In this document: positions 40,430-54,250 of the stretch, in pieces
Position numbering within the stretch: the first letter of the stretch is position 1
Layout: every line of letters starts with the position of its first letter
NCBI RefSeq assembly: GCF_050947875.1
Contig: NC_134568.1
Coordinates: 209,104,845 to 209,168,844, forward strand
Direction: 5' to 3'
From: Dermacentor variabilis
Lineage: Eukaryota > Arthropoda > Arachnida > Ixodida > Ixodidae
DNA: 64,000 nt
Notes under the pieces: model-generated
Databases searched by the model: none
What the model was told of the DNA's origin: nothing
What the model saw: the letters and a program-made list of their open reading frames with translations, nothing else
Translations under genes and position numbers: made by a program

Positions 40430-43400
40430 TACTCCACGGTGTCCTCAGAAACCACCGATTACGATAACGGCGTTTGTTTTCAGTGCCTGCGCCGGATAAA
40501 GGCGCGATGATTCCTTGCGAGCGCTCCTTCGTTTCGGTCGATAGTGCGACTCCTGCCAAGACGTTGTGTCTGCGTCGCAGTCGCTTTGATGCAAAGCTAA
40601 AAATAGAATTGTGCGCCACGGAAGGTTCTGAGCCGGGGTCTCCCGAAACCATCAACTTCAGTGTTTTAAGGAAATTAGTAATGTTGGCTTCCATGGAACT
40701 CGACAGCCTCCTCCTCTTGTTATTCATCCGTCAGAAGCGCCCCATTCTAAATTTGTGTTGCTGTTTTAGATGAGTTTATTCCACTTTGCCCGACCAGTTG
40801 ACCACAACAGGCAAATTCCTAGTGTTGAAATATTTAGTCTCGACCTAAGAACAAGCTTCTTACCACCTCTTCTTAGGCAGGCCTCGTTTGCACTTGCGAC
40901 CAGAGTCAAGAGTCATTGCTTTCAACAGACGTTGCTGTCAACAGCAATTACTTTCTTGACGATTTGACCAGCATCTCTAACTTGACCAAATCATTTACAA
41001 CTAAGCTGTTAAGGGGGAGCTTCGCAGTCGTTTTTTGACTGGTGGTGAAGTCCGGCGTGCTCGGTATCAGCCAGCAACGCAACCTGCGTCAGAGTCTCAA
41101 GTTTTCGCACTAAAACGCAATTATCAATGTTTATAAAATAAAAGTTACTTCGTCTATACTTCACTCAAATAGACAACTTCCTTTTTACTCTGTCTTTTTT
41201 GAAATTCTTTTTCTTTTCTTACGTCCCATTTTACCGGCTCCACATGGGAGGTTAGCTAGGAATTTGCACGGCTACAACGGTGGAAACTGCCGGCGTGGTC
41301 AGCATCAAATCTCAATCAAAGGAGAGCTCAGCCTGCGTGGGTGCTCTGAAACGGCAGTATACGTCCGGGCCATCGGTAATGAATTGTGACTATAAGAACA
41401 GCCAGCAAACAGAATTTTAGTACGTCCGTCTTTGACGTACCATTTGCTGAGATTGGCGTACAGTGAGAAGAATATTTGAAGCGCTTTGCGAAATACTTCG
41501 CGATTTGACGTGTCGTCGACATGCTCGTCGCTGTCTCTGCGAGTAGAAGCTGCTTCTACTGGTGGAAGCACGTGTAGACACGCGAAATCTCTCGAAGATG
41601 ATGTATCACCTGAAATGTTCGCTCTAGAACTTCGCCCCATGCAGATTACCACCTACCTTTGCTCGTTGTGCGCCATCGCTTTGTGCCGATGTCCTAGCTG
41701 ATCTCTGTGTCATGCGCTCAGTGCCCAGGTAGCTTTCCACGATGTTATCGTGGGTAGTCCCTCGTTACAAGTATTTAACAAGTTGACGTTGTCATTCAGG
41801 TGTTAGTGTTCGTTCTTGCATGTCCTCGACTTGCGGTAATGAAGAGGAAGGGCGTTCACTGTCGGCTGAATAGGACGAATTTTGTTCCGTAACTTTTTTT
41901 TTTCAGAATTGCTAGCAAGAATCAAACGTTTTCTATAGCTCGAGTCATATTCGGTACGTGACCTTCACGACATCAAAAGCTTCCAGCGCGTGGAGATAAA
42001 GATAACGAAAAGACAAACACGCAAATTCCAAGTAAGCTTATTTTAACTAAATTCAACTTCATACGGAATCGATGCGAAAAAACGCATGCGCACAGTTGAC
42101 TCGCTAATACCGAGTAATATCAGCAGCTTTCAGTCTTTCTTCGTCATGTCGGATGGAGATGGAGGTCATGTCAGATGGGCACAATCGTCACGCAATTGTT
42201 TTATCCCAATTGAAGCTTATAAAACTTCATGGGATGACGTACAGCTATGCTTCCTTATCTTTTCTTTTTCTTTTTCCAATGGAGGTCGGCACTCACACAT
42301 CTTGCAGCGACTGGCCAGATGACCATCTTCACCGTGACGCAGATTGCTTTCGTACTTCACGCAAGCGATCGTTGAAAGACATTCCCGGCTCACCTCGAGC
42401 ATTCTTCTCCGCACGTCTTCTTGGTCTTCGTAGTGCGCAGCAAAGTTTTTCAAGTCATGAATGCCCAGACATACGCCTGTCGAGTGATCTTCATATTCTC
42501 TATTTTCTACTATTAGCGTATGGGCGAAAACACAGGAGAACGACGATTATTCGAGACCTACGTGGAAAAAAAAAATAAAAGAGGCGGATTTTTACTGGCT
42601 GCTTCAAGTGCCCGTTACAAAGCCAACTCGGCTAGCATTGTATTACTGCTCCGTCAGCCACTGTTGCGGGTGATTTAAGCTGCCGGAGGGATCGCTACAG
42701 CACCGAGAACTGATTAAGGAACTAGCACGTAGCTATGTGAAACGCAATTTTCTGAGCGATAATTGGTGGTAACCAAGTAAAGCACGCGCCTACTTTAGAC
42801 CGCAAATAGTGTGTTTGTTTTTTTTTGCGCAGGTTGCCTTGCGGCATAGGTGTGTGTATAAATAAATGCGCGGAAGACCTCTCATGTAGAAACTGCAGTT
42901 GTGGCTTCGCGAACTTATCAACTTATCGCACTAGAGTCAACGCCTATAAGTGTCTGTTTGATCCGTTCGTATCTTCTCAGCTCTTAGAAGCCTCTCTCGA
43001 GTAACCCTCGTTCCTAGGCAGATCCAAAAACACGTGCGGTGAATGTCAGCTGTAGAGGCTGGAGCAGCACACTTCGAATAGTTCATGGGGTTTCCATGTG
43101 TTGGACACCAGGCCATTTTCGGCACTACACAAATACAAATTATAACTGATAATCAAGTCATTTTTTTACCCTCTTGCATCATCCAATCTTTTGTGCGTTT
43201 CATATAAATAGAAAACGGCCTGTTTCTGATTCGGAACCAGTTCGTTTTCTTGGAATATTCCTATTAAACTTGATTCAAAAAGTGAGTATTAGCGCACGGC
43301 TGCTTAATTTGACACAAGTGGCCAGATCTATAATTTCTCTATCACTTGTACGGCACAATCGTGATCACTCGGGTAGAAATCTCAAGCTATTCCTACTATG

Positions 43401-44320
43401 AGTTCAACAAATTCCGGGGTAAGCTTGGAAAAATATCGTGGTCAACGCCATGTGTGCGTGGTACACAACATCAAGCAGACTGCAGTAACCATTTACAGTG
43501 ACGCTGGCATGACATGTTTTTCATTTATTTATTTTTCCATTTATTCATTTTTCCTATGGAAAAAGAACGATGTTTCTGAAATGTTGCCATGCAGCTCCCA
43601 AATACGATATTTAGTTACGTAAAGGCACACCGTAAATAAAGAGGAGCCCATAATTGTTCAGTTTCGTGCTGCATCATTGGCACGAGGCGTACTTCGCCGC
43701 ACAGTGCGAAATCTGATTCGTAAGTACGTGGTAAATTTAGGGGACACAAATGAATGAACACAAGATATAAAGACGGCACAGACAAAAGTTTCTCTTTTGG
43801 TTTTTCTTTGTGTCGTCTTGTCTTGAAGTGGACGATAAAGATGGCAGTGCGGACGTTCCTGTAAACAAACCACGCACATATCACTTTTTCCGAAAGTTCC
43901 TTGCAGGCGTTACATTCCTGACAGGCTACCAAAATTTCTAACCAAGAGAAAGATGCAAGCATGTGCAAGCTGTTTTATGGAGCCCTTCGACCACCTTTTT
44001 TAAATATATCCTAAAACGCAATTTTCAAATAAATGTCCTTCGTATAATTAGAATTATAAATGCTTAATTAACTAAAAAAAGAAATTGTTACGAACAGAGA
44101 AACAACTATTTAATTGAGCTGCTGACAGCGATAATTATCATATCACTTTGTGTCCCTCTGGCCATATAACTTATGTGCACAGGTGGTCTTCGCGTGCCTC
44201 CCAGTGCTTAATATTAAGAATACCATAAAGCTTAACTTTTAAAATCCCATATACAGTCAAATCATAAGAAGCCAACAAACAACGACACGCCGGCCAGCAC
44301 AGGAGACATTATTTGTAGTT
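40430..44320. other. Upstream flank of the sulfatase gene, unassigned
   Basis: Contains the likely promoter near 40430-40560 without clear motifs. Frames at 41652-41305 (minus) and 42453-42217 (minus; it has a Cys/His-containing RHGEDGHLASRCKMC) are not recognised and lack support. Confidence 0.4.
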
Positions 44321-44324
44321 CTTA

Positions 44325-44460
44325 GTTTAATTACAGAGATTATAAGTAAATGGAAATGAAAGTTGATGAAAAGACAACTGGCCGCAGGTGGGATACGAAG
44401 CCAGGTCTTCGCATTACGCGTGCAATGCACTTATCATTTAAGCTATCGCCAGCACCGTTT
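44325..44460 (-). mobile_element. tRNA-like SINE, third type, second copy
   Basis: Minus strand: GCGATAGCTTAAATGATAAG, GCATTGCACGCGTAATGCGA, AGACC, then a B-box-like CTTCGTATCCCACC and a body toward 44325. It shares CGTAATGCGAAGAC with 35196-35262. Confidence 0.5.
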
Positions 44461-44999
44461 TCCCATCCATTTTCTGGTGTGTTTATGTCGGTATACCAGA
44501 ACTAACCTTTCTTTATTAAACTTCATAATTAATTAACGAGGGGGCAAATTTACGATAAACTTTCCCCTGTGCTTTCTTTGGCTTCATATCATTGATACTA
44601 CCTAGAATATGAACAGTATGGCAGACAGCAGACATATCTGTGATCCGCCAGCAAGAGCATCTCGTAAGGTAAGCGATAAGGTAAGGTACCCGATTCATTT
44701 CACTACCAGAAATTTACCGCCTCATTAGATGCCGCTTCTAAAATTATTTGCCAAGGAGGTCACAGCGACGGCGCCTTGCATCAAGAGAGAGAAATGAGGG
44801 CTGTTGCATGCGCTCTTGCATAGTTTGATTTTGAGTGCATTTCAAATCAGGCAACCATACAACATTCAACTGATGTGACTCCTCTTACCGACTAATCAAA
44901 ATGATGTAATCATATTTCCCAAGACCAGCGCTAACTTAAGCGGAAGACGGTGTTCAATAATTCGTCAAGCGCAAACAATTTATCAACATTGGCTGAACT

Positions 45000-45283
45000 C
45001 CACCAGATATGGGGGCTTGCCGGTTACCCCAAAAACAGTGCACATACTGCGGAAAGTACACTAACACACCACCCATACTCTGGGGCTGTTGCCTATCGCC
45101 CGCACCCTTCTTCCAAACTCGCATCCCACTATGCATCCGAATGATGGGGGTTAACTCAAGCCACTACACCGGATGATCAAGGGTACCTGGCGGACTTCAT
45201 TGAGTTGGCTTTGACGAAATTCACCAGCGAGGCCCTGGACTGATGTCCTCTGAAAACTTGACCATTTTACCACTTTAATAAAT

Positions 45284-45316
<33 letters not shown>
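45000..45316 (+). mobile_element. Retroelement 3' end with (CT)n tail
   Basis: GAGGCCCTGGACTGATGTCC leads into TTTAATAAATAAAA and (CT)14. An AATAAA followed by a dinucleotide tail suggests the 3' end of a truncated LINE; no protein match in the frames. Confidence 0.4.
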
Positions 45317-45319
<3 letters not shown>

Positions 45320-45329
45320 CTGCAATTGG

Positions 45330-48300
45330 CTGTCGCCACATCTATACTAACGGTTAGGTCAGCTCTGGGTCATCTGCTAGTGGCATCTGCATTCTATCAA
45401 GACCATAAATCTTAGTAAGGATTTCCTTCAAGACGCCAGCAACTACTGCAGAGTTGGCTGCGATGCGTGAAGATTTTGCCTACGTCTTGGAACCTCCGGC
45501 TAGTATGTAAGCGATCTTAAGACTCACGGGAGGCTCTTCATACTGCAAATTCATGACGCACGCAGCACGAGGAAGGCACGTCCCGTAGGCTGAACCCCCG
45601 CGTTGCGCCGCAGTTGTTTCCCGCCTGCCGTGTCATCGCCGGCTGCACGAAAGCCAATCTACAGTTACAGCAGCCAATCTAGCTGCTGTAGCGGCTCATA
45701 GCGGCGTCTGCGAGCCCATACTCCTCAAATCAGATGCTCTTGAGTCTGCTGTTCCGGGGAGCTCCCATCGATCGGTGCAGAGTAAACGGCAGCACACGCG
45801 ACTCTTCGCGACGTTAGTCCCAATTGTGACACATCGCATGCCGCGTGGCACAGATGGGCACGATCGTGCGTGCTTTTTAACATTCAGTAGCGCACTAATA
45901 CAGTCTGCCACACGCGCGCCGTTCGCCAGGACTTGGATCACATAATTTGTACTTGAAGCGTTTCACAACTTCCAAGACTGACTTTTCTAAACCTCCGTCG
46001 CGATGTACGCCTTAAACTGAATGATGCTCTCAGACCTTTTGGGAGCGCTGCTTCTGTTTTACGTGCGAGGAAGGCGCTTTTAACCCCTCTGCGTCACATA
46101 GGCGTTAATCAAGTCCTCGGGCCGTATTATGTAAGGAGTCTTTTCGTTCGATTCTATTCATTTCTTCTCATGCATTCCGCTGAGTGGCCGATCTCGGCGA
46201 TAGCGGGGGTAGGAATCCGTGCGAACCATTGACGAAGAGCAAAAACAATTAAAAATGAAACGAATACTTACATAATATTGCCCTTCAGTTTCAGTTTCAG
46301 TTTATTATTCTTTAAATACAATGAATTGGTAAAATACAATACACAGACGAGGGTCCCAAAGTCAAAGACTGCAACGGGACCCTCGGCTAATAATAACTGT
46401 AACGTTTATTCCGTTCGCCGGCTTCCTTTCATGCTAATAGCGCTTTTTTTTTCACAAATTAGCTGTTTGCAGTACGTTTTCAGTTTTACTTTATATTATT
46501 CGTTATATTTTCCACATTGATTGTACTTTTTTTTCTTTTTTCATATTTCACCGTAATCCTCTGGTGTAGCATGCCAACATGTGTTTTGCTAACATTTCCA
46601 GCTGTCGTTAGTTTCTAGTCTTACTCTATTTCTCTTTCACCCTCTGTGAGCGTCAGTGTTGGCCTCGACTCAATAAGGTCCCGATGGCAGGGCCGCCAGT
46701 AGCCCCATTGCCTACTGCGCCGGTATGTGAGGCTATCCACAGGAAAACATGAGCGAACAAGGGCGAGGACATTAAGATGATGGTGGACGGAATTTCTCGT
46801 AATGTTTCGCAGGATGAGATTCTACATATAGCCTGCGAAAATCACGTTTATATCTCGCGGTCACTAAGTATAAAGACTCATCCAACTCTATCTTGAAGCT
46901 CCCAATGTTATCTGCTAGGCAAGCATATAGCGCATTTTGATCAAGACTAGAAGGTTCATAATTCACATTTTGTTTCGCAAAAACTATAACAACACCACAT
47001 CAAATAAGACAGGTCAAGTGCGTTCGAAACATATTGTACAGTATGAACTAAGTATCCCAGCAGTGCGCGTACCAAAGAAAGTGAATATTTAGCTTGAATT
47101 CTAATAAAGTGATCGCAATCATTATGCCACAAGCTTGACAGGAGCACAGCGGCCTATTAAGCATGACACTCGTATTCTTCAGTGCCTTAGGTAGGTTAAA
47201 AATTTCGCGAGAATTCGCCTACAATGATTGCCTCAGTTGTGCGAGGTCACACACACATAGACACACACACGCGAGCGCGCACGCACGCACATTTACAATT
47301 CCGCACAATGTGCAATTCTGCACGCCTTGTCAACTGTTAACGTGGCGCTGAGGATAATTACTCGCCTACCATACTTCTGACCTGGCTCGATTCCTCGCAC
47401 GCGTCTAAATTTCCTTTTTTTTTTTACGCGGTCATCATTTCGAGGCCACACTGATACCATCTGCGTCTTACCTATTCGGGAGTCTTGCTGTTACACGTAT
47501 TCCGTGCGTCCTTTTCAAATGCAGCTTGTAGACTTTGCAACCAACCTGAGACTATAGAACTGTTGTGTTTTTGGTTCTCACGCGTTTTGTTTTGGGGATA
47601 TTTTACAACGAACCATCAAAAACACTTTTCCTACTTCATTTTACGCTATCCGACACTATCCATTCAAAAATACCATCAATATTCCACCATATAGTTTTTT
47701 TTTATGTTATTGGGACTTAATTAATTACGGAGGAGCCGCATGATCGACAGACACGAGAAGGTCTGTCTTCCGAGAAGGGGCTGCTCAGGTGCATAGCGTG
47801 GTCGAAACCTTTGATCCCGTTCCTGAATGTCTTATACTTCTGAACAGTTGTGTTTGTTTGCCCACTTTTTGCTGTTTTATGAGACCGTTAGATTAGTGTA
47901 CGTTTTTTGTTCGCCTATGTGTCTAAATATAATCTAAATAATGTACGCTCTATATTACGTTACTTCCATGCAATTAAGAATATTGTTAGCATGGAACCGA
48001 AGACAGTTATTCGCTTACCAAGTTTCAGTTAGTTTCTTCGCACGGGATTAAACTTTCTTAAATTCTTTCTTTTCCTGTGGGCACCGTTTCGGAGCCAGAC
48101 ATATCAAGAGGCCAAAGGGGGACGGAGGTAGGCAAGGAGTGCTCTCACATCAAAACACTGCTGAGGGGCACAAAACGTTAGGAATGACTGCACTTTGTTC
48201 TCGGCATTTTTAATGCAAATGGCAAATTAATGTATGTTGCAAAACACAATGGAGCGAGTTCTGGTGTGCCATAACTTGAAGATCACGTTCACGACAAATC

Positions 48301-51300
48301 GCTTGTGTTATCAATTGCACAAGTGTCGAATGCCGCATGCCTTGAAGGCCAACCTTTCTTTTTACCTTCCCGTCGCTGGGCCGTAGGCTCCAGTCAAATG
48401 TAAACTAACGAGTCCGAATGTCTGCCGCCGCGTGTCCAAATGTCTGTCTCTAGGTTCCTCGCTCAAAGTTATCGTTAGTTAGTCATTTATGAGAAATTTA
48501 ATTATTTCTTTTTCTCGTAATAGTATTTCATTTTATGCATTCAATGCATCCAATGCTCTCAATGCATTCTCCCCGTTCGGAACGGCTCATGTGGGCGCGT
48601 ATAAAATGTGACCAGACGCGAAGTAGAAGCCTCATCACGGTGACAATGTTTCGACAATAGCGCTTTCCCAGAAGAAAACGGGTCTTTCGAAGCATTGGCA
48701 CTTGGTGCCTTAAATGTCAAGAAATCTTCAAGACGGTCAGTAAAGCTATTGTATATCAGCTAGAAGACACGTTCAACAAAAAAAAAAACGCTTTATGCAG
48801 CTTCTAAACACGATGCATCGGTGTGTGTTTCATCAGTTTTCGCTTGCAACAGCTTTAGGCAGGCGTTGTGCCCCTTCCGGTGGCAGTTGCCAGCCTGCTC
48901 GCTTTCCCTTTCCTGTTAAATGTATATATGTTTTCAAAACAAACAATAGCAATAAACGGCGTTTCCCGCGGGTACGTGCGTACTAACACGGGCAGTGAAT
49001 AAACAGCAATCGTTTTAAACCTCGTCAAGAGCTAATAATGTAATCAACAATTGACAAAAAAAAATAATTGACCGTGCTAGCTCTTCAAGTTGAAAATGAA
49101 GAGCGCGCGCATACTCGAGCAACGCAAGGTATCGATCCGTAAAACGTATAGTTCATACTGCCCTGTTTGATTAAGAAAAGCATAAATAATTGGAACAATG
49201 TAGCGGCTTAAGCTGCTGCTTCCACTTCGCAAGTGAGCAGAAAGGCTGCGCTCGCGCAAGCGAATTTCCACTGGGCTGCCACGTCAGCAGTTTTAATTCC
49301 AAAGAGAAAGAAAAAGATAAAAGAAGCAACTGACGTCGAAACAAGTGTCAGGAGAACGCTCGGGAAAAAAAAAAGGGGGGGGGGGAGCGGCCAGTCGCCT
49401 GAAATAAGGTTTTCTCTTTGTCGTTAACTAACGTTAGCATTCTCAATAAAACGATGCGCAGAGCAAAGCCCAGAACGAATGTTTTCTATGAGGAGACCAT
49501 TAATGTCTTTACATTCAATTACGTGAAGCTATATGTACAGCTGTGCAGGCATTGCGTGTAGATTTTTATCGCGTGCAGTGCGTTATTTGTTTTATCAGTC
49601 AATCCATTGATGCGGGAAGGGCATGCTTCTAAATGGTCGTCCCAATTCCCTAATGGTCCCGGCAATTACTCGTTTCATTTGTTGTCCAAGAACGTCGCGG
49701 TACCGCGGTTGAACAACCCCGCACGCATCCAAAGCCTGCAATCGCCGATCTCCCAGTACTGTGCGTTGTTGGTCACGCAGATGATTGCTCTAATTGTTTG
49801 TTTTCTTTCACTTTCAGTCGTTTTCATTACAGCTCGGGGAAGATTCAGTTTCGAGAAATTGATGACAAATAATCAGATGAACAATGCGGGGTAGGCGGTC
49901 GATGGTTTGTTGGGCTACTAGCGACACCAGGATCAATCCGCATGTGATTAAAACAGCCCACACACGTCGGCGATGGAACAGTGGCTGTGCGGCGTTCTTC
50001 TCCTGCTGAGCACATCTTCGCGTTTTACGTGCCCAGACGCGGTGGACACATTCTTCTGATGCAGAGTGCAATGAAATGTGCCGGTTTACGGACATTTGGT
50101 GCGCATAAGAGAGACCTATGGGCGGCTGAAGTTAACCCCAGAGCCCTCAACTACGGCAGCCCTGTCTTAGTTTCAAAGACATGTTTAAAATGAATCAGTT
50201 GTGGATCAATGTAGCTGCCTACTTTGATCGTTCCCCCTTTTCTTTTCAATTAGCTACAAGTAGACAAAAAATCAATGGTCACTGTGGCCATCAATAACAT
50301 CCCATGTACAAAGAGTTAGACAGATGGTTGGTGCATATATAAAAGTGCCGCTTGCCTGTATATATAAAGAGTGAACTGGAAGTCTGCACATAGTACGAAA
50401 ATTCAAAAAAAAATGAAGAAAGGAGAAATAAAGAAACGAAGAAAAAAAGAAAGTTGTACTGTAGGTTTTGTCGGCACTGCCTAACAAAATGCAAGCTGAA
50501 ATGAAATGTCGCGCAGCTTCCAAATCATTGAGACATACCAATAAGTACAGCTGGTAGGTTCTGAAGTAACAGGCTCTCAATCTGCAACACCTCAATCCAA
50601 ACGCTTTCGTGCATCGGACGAATTGAAAAATCTGTGTTTCGAACCCATGCACACTGTGCTTCATTCTGTGAGCCTTTATTCGTTGTTACCGTTTTCTTTC
50701 TGGTTCTGTGCGCCAACAGAATCTCGAATTTTCTTTTTGTTCTTGTTTTTTTTTTTAAACGGACGGTGAAGTACGACGAGAGAGTGAGAGGGAAGAATTT
50801 TGGCATGCAGCTGCGCTTTCTTCGTCGATAAATTCTCGCGGTTTGGACAGGCTCTTGAGTTTTGTGGCCTCACACTAGAGCGAACCAGCGCCTATGGCGT
50901 GGCTTTAGGATACGCGCAAACGAGCCCACGTGCGCGCTTCGAGACGACCCTTGCATTCAGAAGAGAGAGCGATACGTATCGCACTGTGCCCCACATTTTG
51001 CTATGTACGCAGAAACAGCCTGAAGCATCCCGAATTGTGCATGGATGTGCGGTCGGAAATCGAAATGAAGTTGCGACAACGCGGTTGGTGCACGCACGCA
51101 GCCTTCGTTGAAAGGCGCCGGGCCAGCATGAGGTCCCAGCGGGCAACCCTGTATCAGGCGCAGAAAGCTTCAGTCGTCTTGCCCGAGAGGAGTTTACCGC
51201 AGGATCTTTGCGTAAACAACAGTGAGCAACCGTGGCTCGCGTATAAATCTACGACGACCCCTTGCGCAATATAGTAGGTTTAACCCGAATGTCCTACCGC
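45330..51300. other. Intergenic, nothing recognised
   Basis: AT-rich with short simple repeats (CA at 47248-47290) and G or A runs. Frames at 50664-50272 and 50930-51274 are not recognised and look like chance. Confidence 0.4.
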
Positions 51301-51446
51301 GCGTCCTTGAAGGCGGCATTTCTAAGAAATGAGAAGATTACACGTATCCACTCGCGGAAATCCGTCGACCAAAATTCGCTCATCACGTTCGGGCGCTTAT
51401 GAACGTCACGAAGCGTATACCTTGTCGATTTGCCGCCAGAACCCGC

Positions 51447-51520
51447 CGCGGAAACTCAGAGCCCGTGGCGTTCCGCTGCAAATCCCGACATCGCAGGTTC
51501 GACGCCCGACCACGCTGACA
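51447..51520 (+). mobile_element. tRNA-like SINE head
   Basis: GTGGCGTTCCGCTGCAAATC, then CGCAGGTTCGACGCCCGACC (B-box-like), similar to the head at 23776-23848. It lies within the open plus frame 51329-51730, which I do not recognise. Confidence 0.4.
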
Positions 51521-51770
51521 TCACTTCACGCAGGCGGAATGCCAATACGCCAGTTTGCATATACTTTAGCACACTCTAAACCACATGGTTATGAAGATTA
51601 CCCCGGAGTCCTACACTACGTCGTCCCTCGGTGCCCAGATATAGAACTGTGTATAAATGAATCAATTAGTTTTAAAAACGAGTACAAGACTGGTTTTCGG
51701 CGCTTAAGTCGGCCTCGCTCCCTCGAATAAGCATGTAGGGCAAAGTCTACATACTACCTGCATTGACCTG

Positions 51771-51919
51771 GTGCGGCTTGCACGAACATTTAATAACGAA
51801 AATAACAATTGATTAAGAACGCGTTCTTAAATGCTCCATATAGACAGCGCCTGGTCCGCGCAAGAACGCGTTCTTAAATTCATTATTATTTTCGTTATTA
51901 AATGTTCGTGCAAGCCGCC
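51771..51919. mobile_element. Palindromic MITE, about 145 bp
   Basis: GCGGCTTGCACGAACATTTA at the left faces its complement at the right (51899-51918). Arms also share ATAACGAAAATAA and AAGAACGCGTTCTT. The centre is CTCCATATAGACAGCGCC. No protein-coding potential. Confidence 0.8.
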
Positions 51920-53166
51920 CCTGGTGTGCTTCAGTACGCATAGGCGGCATTACCTCACGCTGCAATGACTGATCCCATAGTGCCCTCTGTGGAGGACGCT
52001 GCGATTCGCGACGTCATCGGCGTCTCCAACATGGCAAAAGATGAAATCGTCGTTTGTTCGCAAGTGAGCTGCAACATACAAAACAGTGTGGAAGGGCCTG
52101 ACTTATGCACTGTTGTGCCATTTTCTAATAAAAAAAGATGAGTTTCTTTACTTTTTTTCGTTCTTTTTCTTCTTTTTTGTGCTACTGCAGGTTTTGTTGA
52201 AACAATGCTGCTTTGCCACAAGAAAAGCTCGGAAACTACGAAGTCAAAGACCAACAAAGGTGCCAACTCACGAATAAAGTTTAGCCGTTACAAACAGATG
52301 TATTTTAAGCCCACACATGAGGTAAATACAAGAGAGAGACAGAGAGAGAGAGCGTGAAAGCACCAAACTCATTTGCCATCGCAAAATCTATCCATTCAAG
52401 ATATCAGATGTGCACATCTCTTTCAAGTGCTTAGTGCTATGGGAGGCCGACTAATGCATTTATCTTATTGCTTACGTAAAGAAGAAGAAGAAGAAGTATT
52501 TTAATGATTGGAAAATGTAGAGAGGCTTACGTAAAGAATCTCATTAACATCCCACATCGTTTGGCCGTCGTACTTTGCAAGGATGGCGTGGTTACCTAAC
52601 AGAAGTGCGCAGCCGCGGTTCTTGCAATGCGAAGCAATGTAAGAAATGTATCTGTGGTTTTCTTGCGCCGAAGCCAAAACGTGAAGCTTTTACCAACTAT
52701 TCAACCTTCCTGTCTTTATGAATATAATATTGTTGAAAAAAAATTCAGATTCTTCCATCAGAAAACGCTTTTAAGTTTGACAGCTTTTCGTGTAGCCCTG
52801 GTGCTGGCCTGCACGTACCCTCTCCATAAAATTACTGTAACGTACAATAGTCAAACGAGTGCTCCCAGCTTTTCGTGTGCGTTATTCGCCCTGCTAGATT
52901 TGCACCACGAAGCACGAACCTTGAGAGGAGCTCACATTTTCCCTGTCTCTCTTTATTTATTTTCTTATTTATTTTTGTTAGCTCGGCAATGCATGTTATA
53001 AGGTCGTAGACGTGAAGGTGCATGTAGAATAAGAGGAAAGCATAGCAACAAATTAAAAGACGCTATGCAAAGAAAATACTAGAACCACGACGAAGTAGTA
53101 CAAAAGTACCTAAACTGTAGTGGCCGGCAAGCTAGCAATAAAGATAACTGCATCGATTAAACTAAG

Positions 53167-53208
53167 AGCGTGAAGGTAGAACTTGGACAGAAGTTCTACC
53201 TTCGCGCT
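53167..53208. repeat. Hairpin, 18-bp arms, 6-nt loop
   Basis: Arm AGCGTGAAGGTAGAACTT and its complement match at 17 of 18, loop GGACAG. Size fits a small hairpin RNA, but nothing shows expression. Confidence 0.7.
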
Positions 53209-54200
53209 GATAGTTTGATGTCCAACCAATAGCCGAAACGTGAGCCTTGTTTAACTGCATCGAAATAAATTGCACAGTAGAGCATTTCTTTTTCATCGTC
53301 CTCATATAAGGGAAGAAGTCAGGGAAAAAATATACATTGCGAAATCAGAATGGTGGTTCACTGGCATATCAGCTCCTCAATATCTACAAAAGAAAAAAAC
53401 AATTAAAAGGAGCATGCAACAGAATACGTGTGCCTGATCCCGACAGCATGGAGCGTGGTACCCTTATATATATGGGACTAAATCTTTGGTAAGATCGCAT
53501 GTGAGCTTATCAGCAATATGACTCGTCTCGAGAAGAAAAACAGGAAGATAAAGAACTTTCCGATGTTTCTAATTTTGATACGATAATGTAGAAATATAAA
53601 TGGCGTAGGCTGCACCAACGTCGCATCCACGTAATCTGTGAATCTGATTTATGCAGGAAAATTGATGCTACCGAAACAAATAATATAAATGGACATGCTA
53701 ATTAACGAAGCGAACACTATATGCGTGAGCGGAAATGTTCGGGATTCAAAAGAAATAAATGCTTTAGCGTCAAAATATTTTTACTATAAGCGCGCAACAA
53801 ACCTATATCTATACGAACAATACCGACCTGTAGGACGCGAAGTATGTTGACATTTTAATCCTCAAACGACAGTCACCCTGACGACCTCAGCCAAGCGTAG
53901 GCGACCACTGCAGCGACCTTCGTGCTTCCTTTCTTCTTGTCTTTTCACTAAGCTGCAAGAAAAGACATGTCAAAAAGTAAGAATAACAAGCAGATGCACT
54001 GTTTGCTGCCTACAGTCATCTTCTTTCATCCACCATACAAACTAAAGATCGTTTGTTAGCGTTGGGCCCATCACGTCCTAAATCGCAGTATGTGATTACA
54101 CATATATCATCAGCCTATTTTATGTCCACTGCAGCACGAAGGCCTCTCCCTGCGATCTCTAATTACCCATGTACTGCGCCAAATTACCGCTGTCCTGCGC

Positions 54201-54250
54201 CGATGAAATTAGGAAATTTACCGGAGCCCGCAAATTTCCTAATTTCATCG
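54201..54250. repeat. 19-bp perfect inverted duplication inside the LINE
   Basis: CGATGAAATTAGGAAATTT and its complement, 12-nt loop. The right arm corresponds to normal LINE sequence; the left arm is an extra inverted copy. Confidence 0.85.

Noticed and set aside
42217..42453. Zinc-knuckle-like frame
   Set aside because: Cys/His spacing does not fit CCHC and there is no retroelement context around it.
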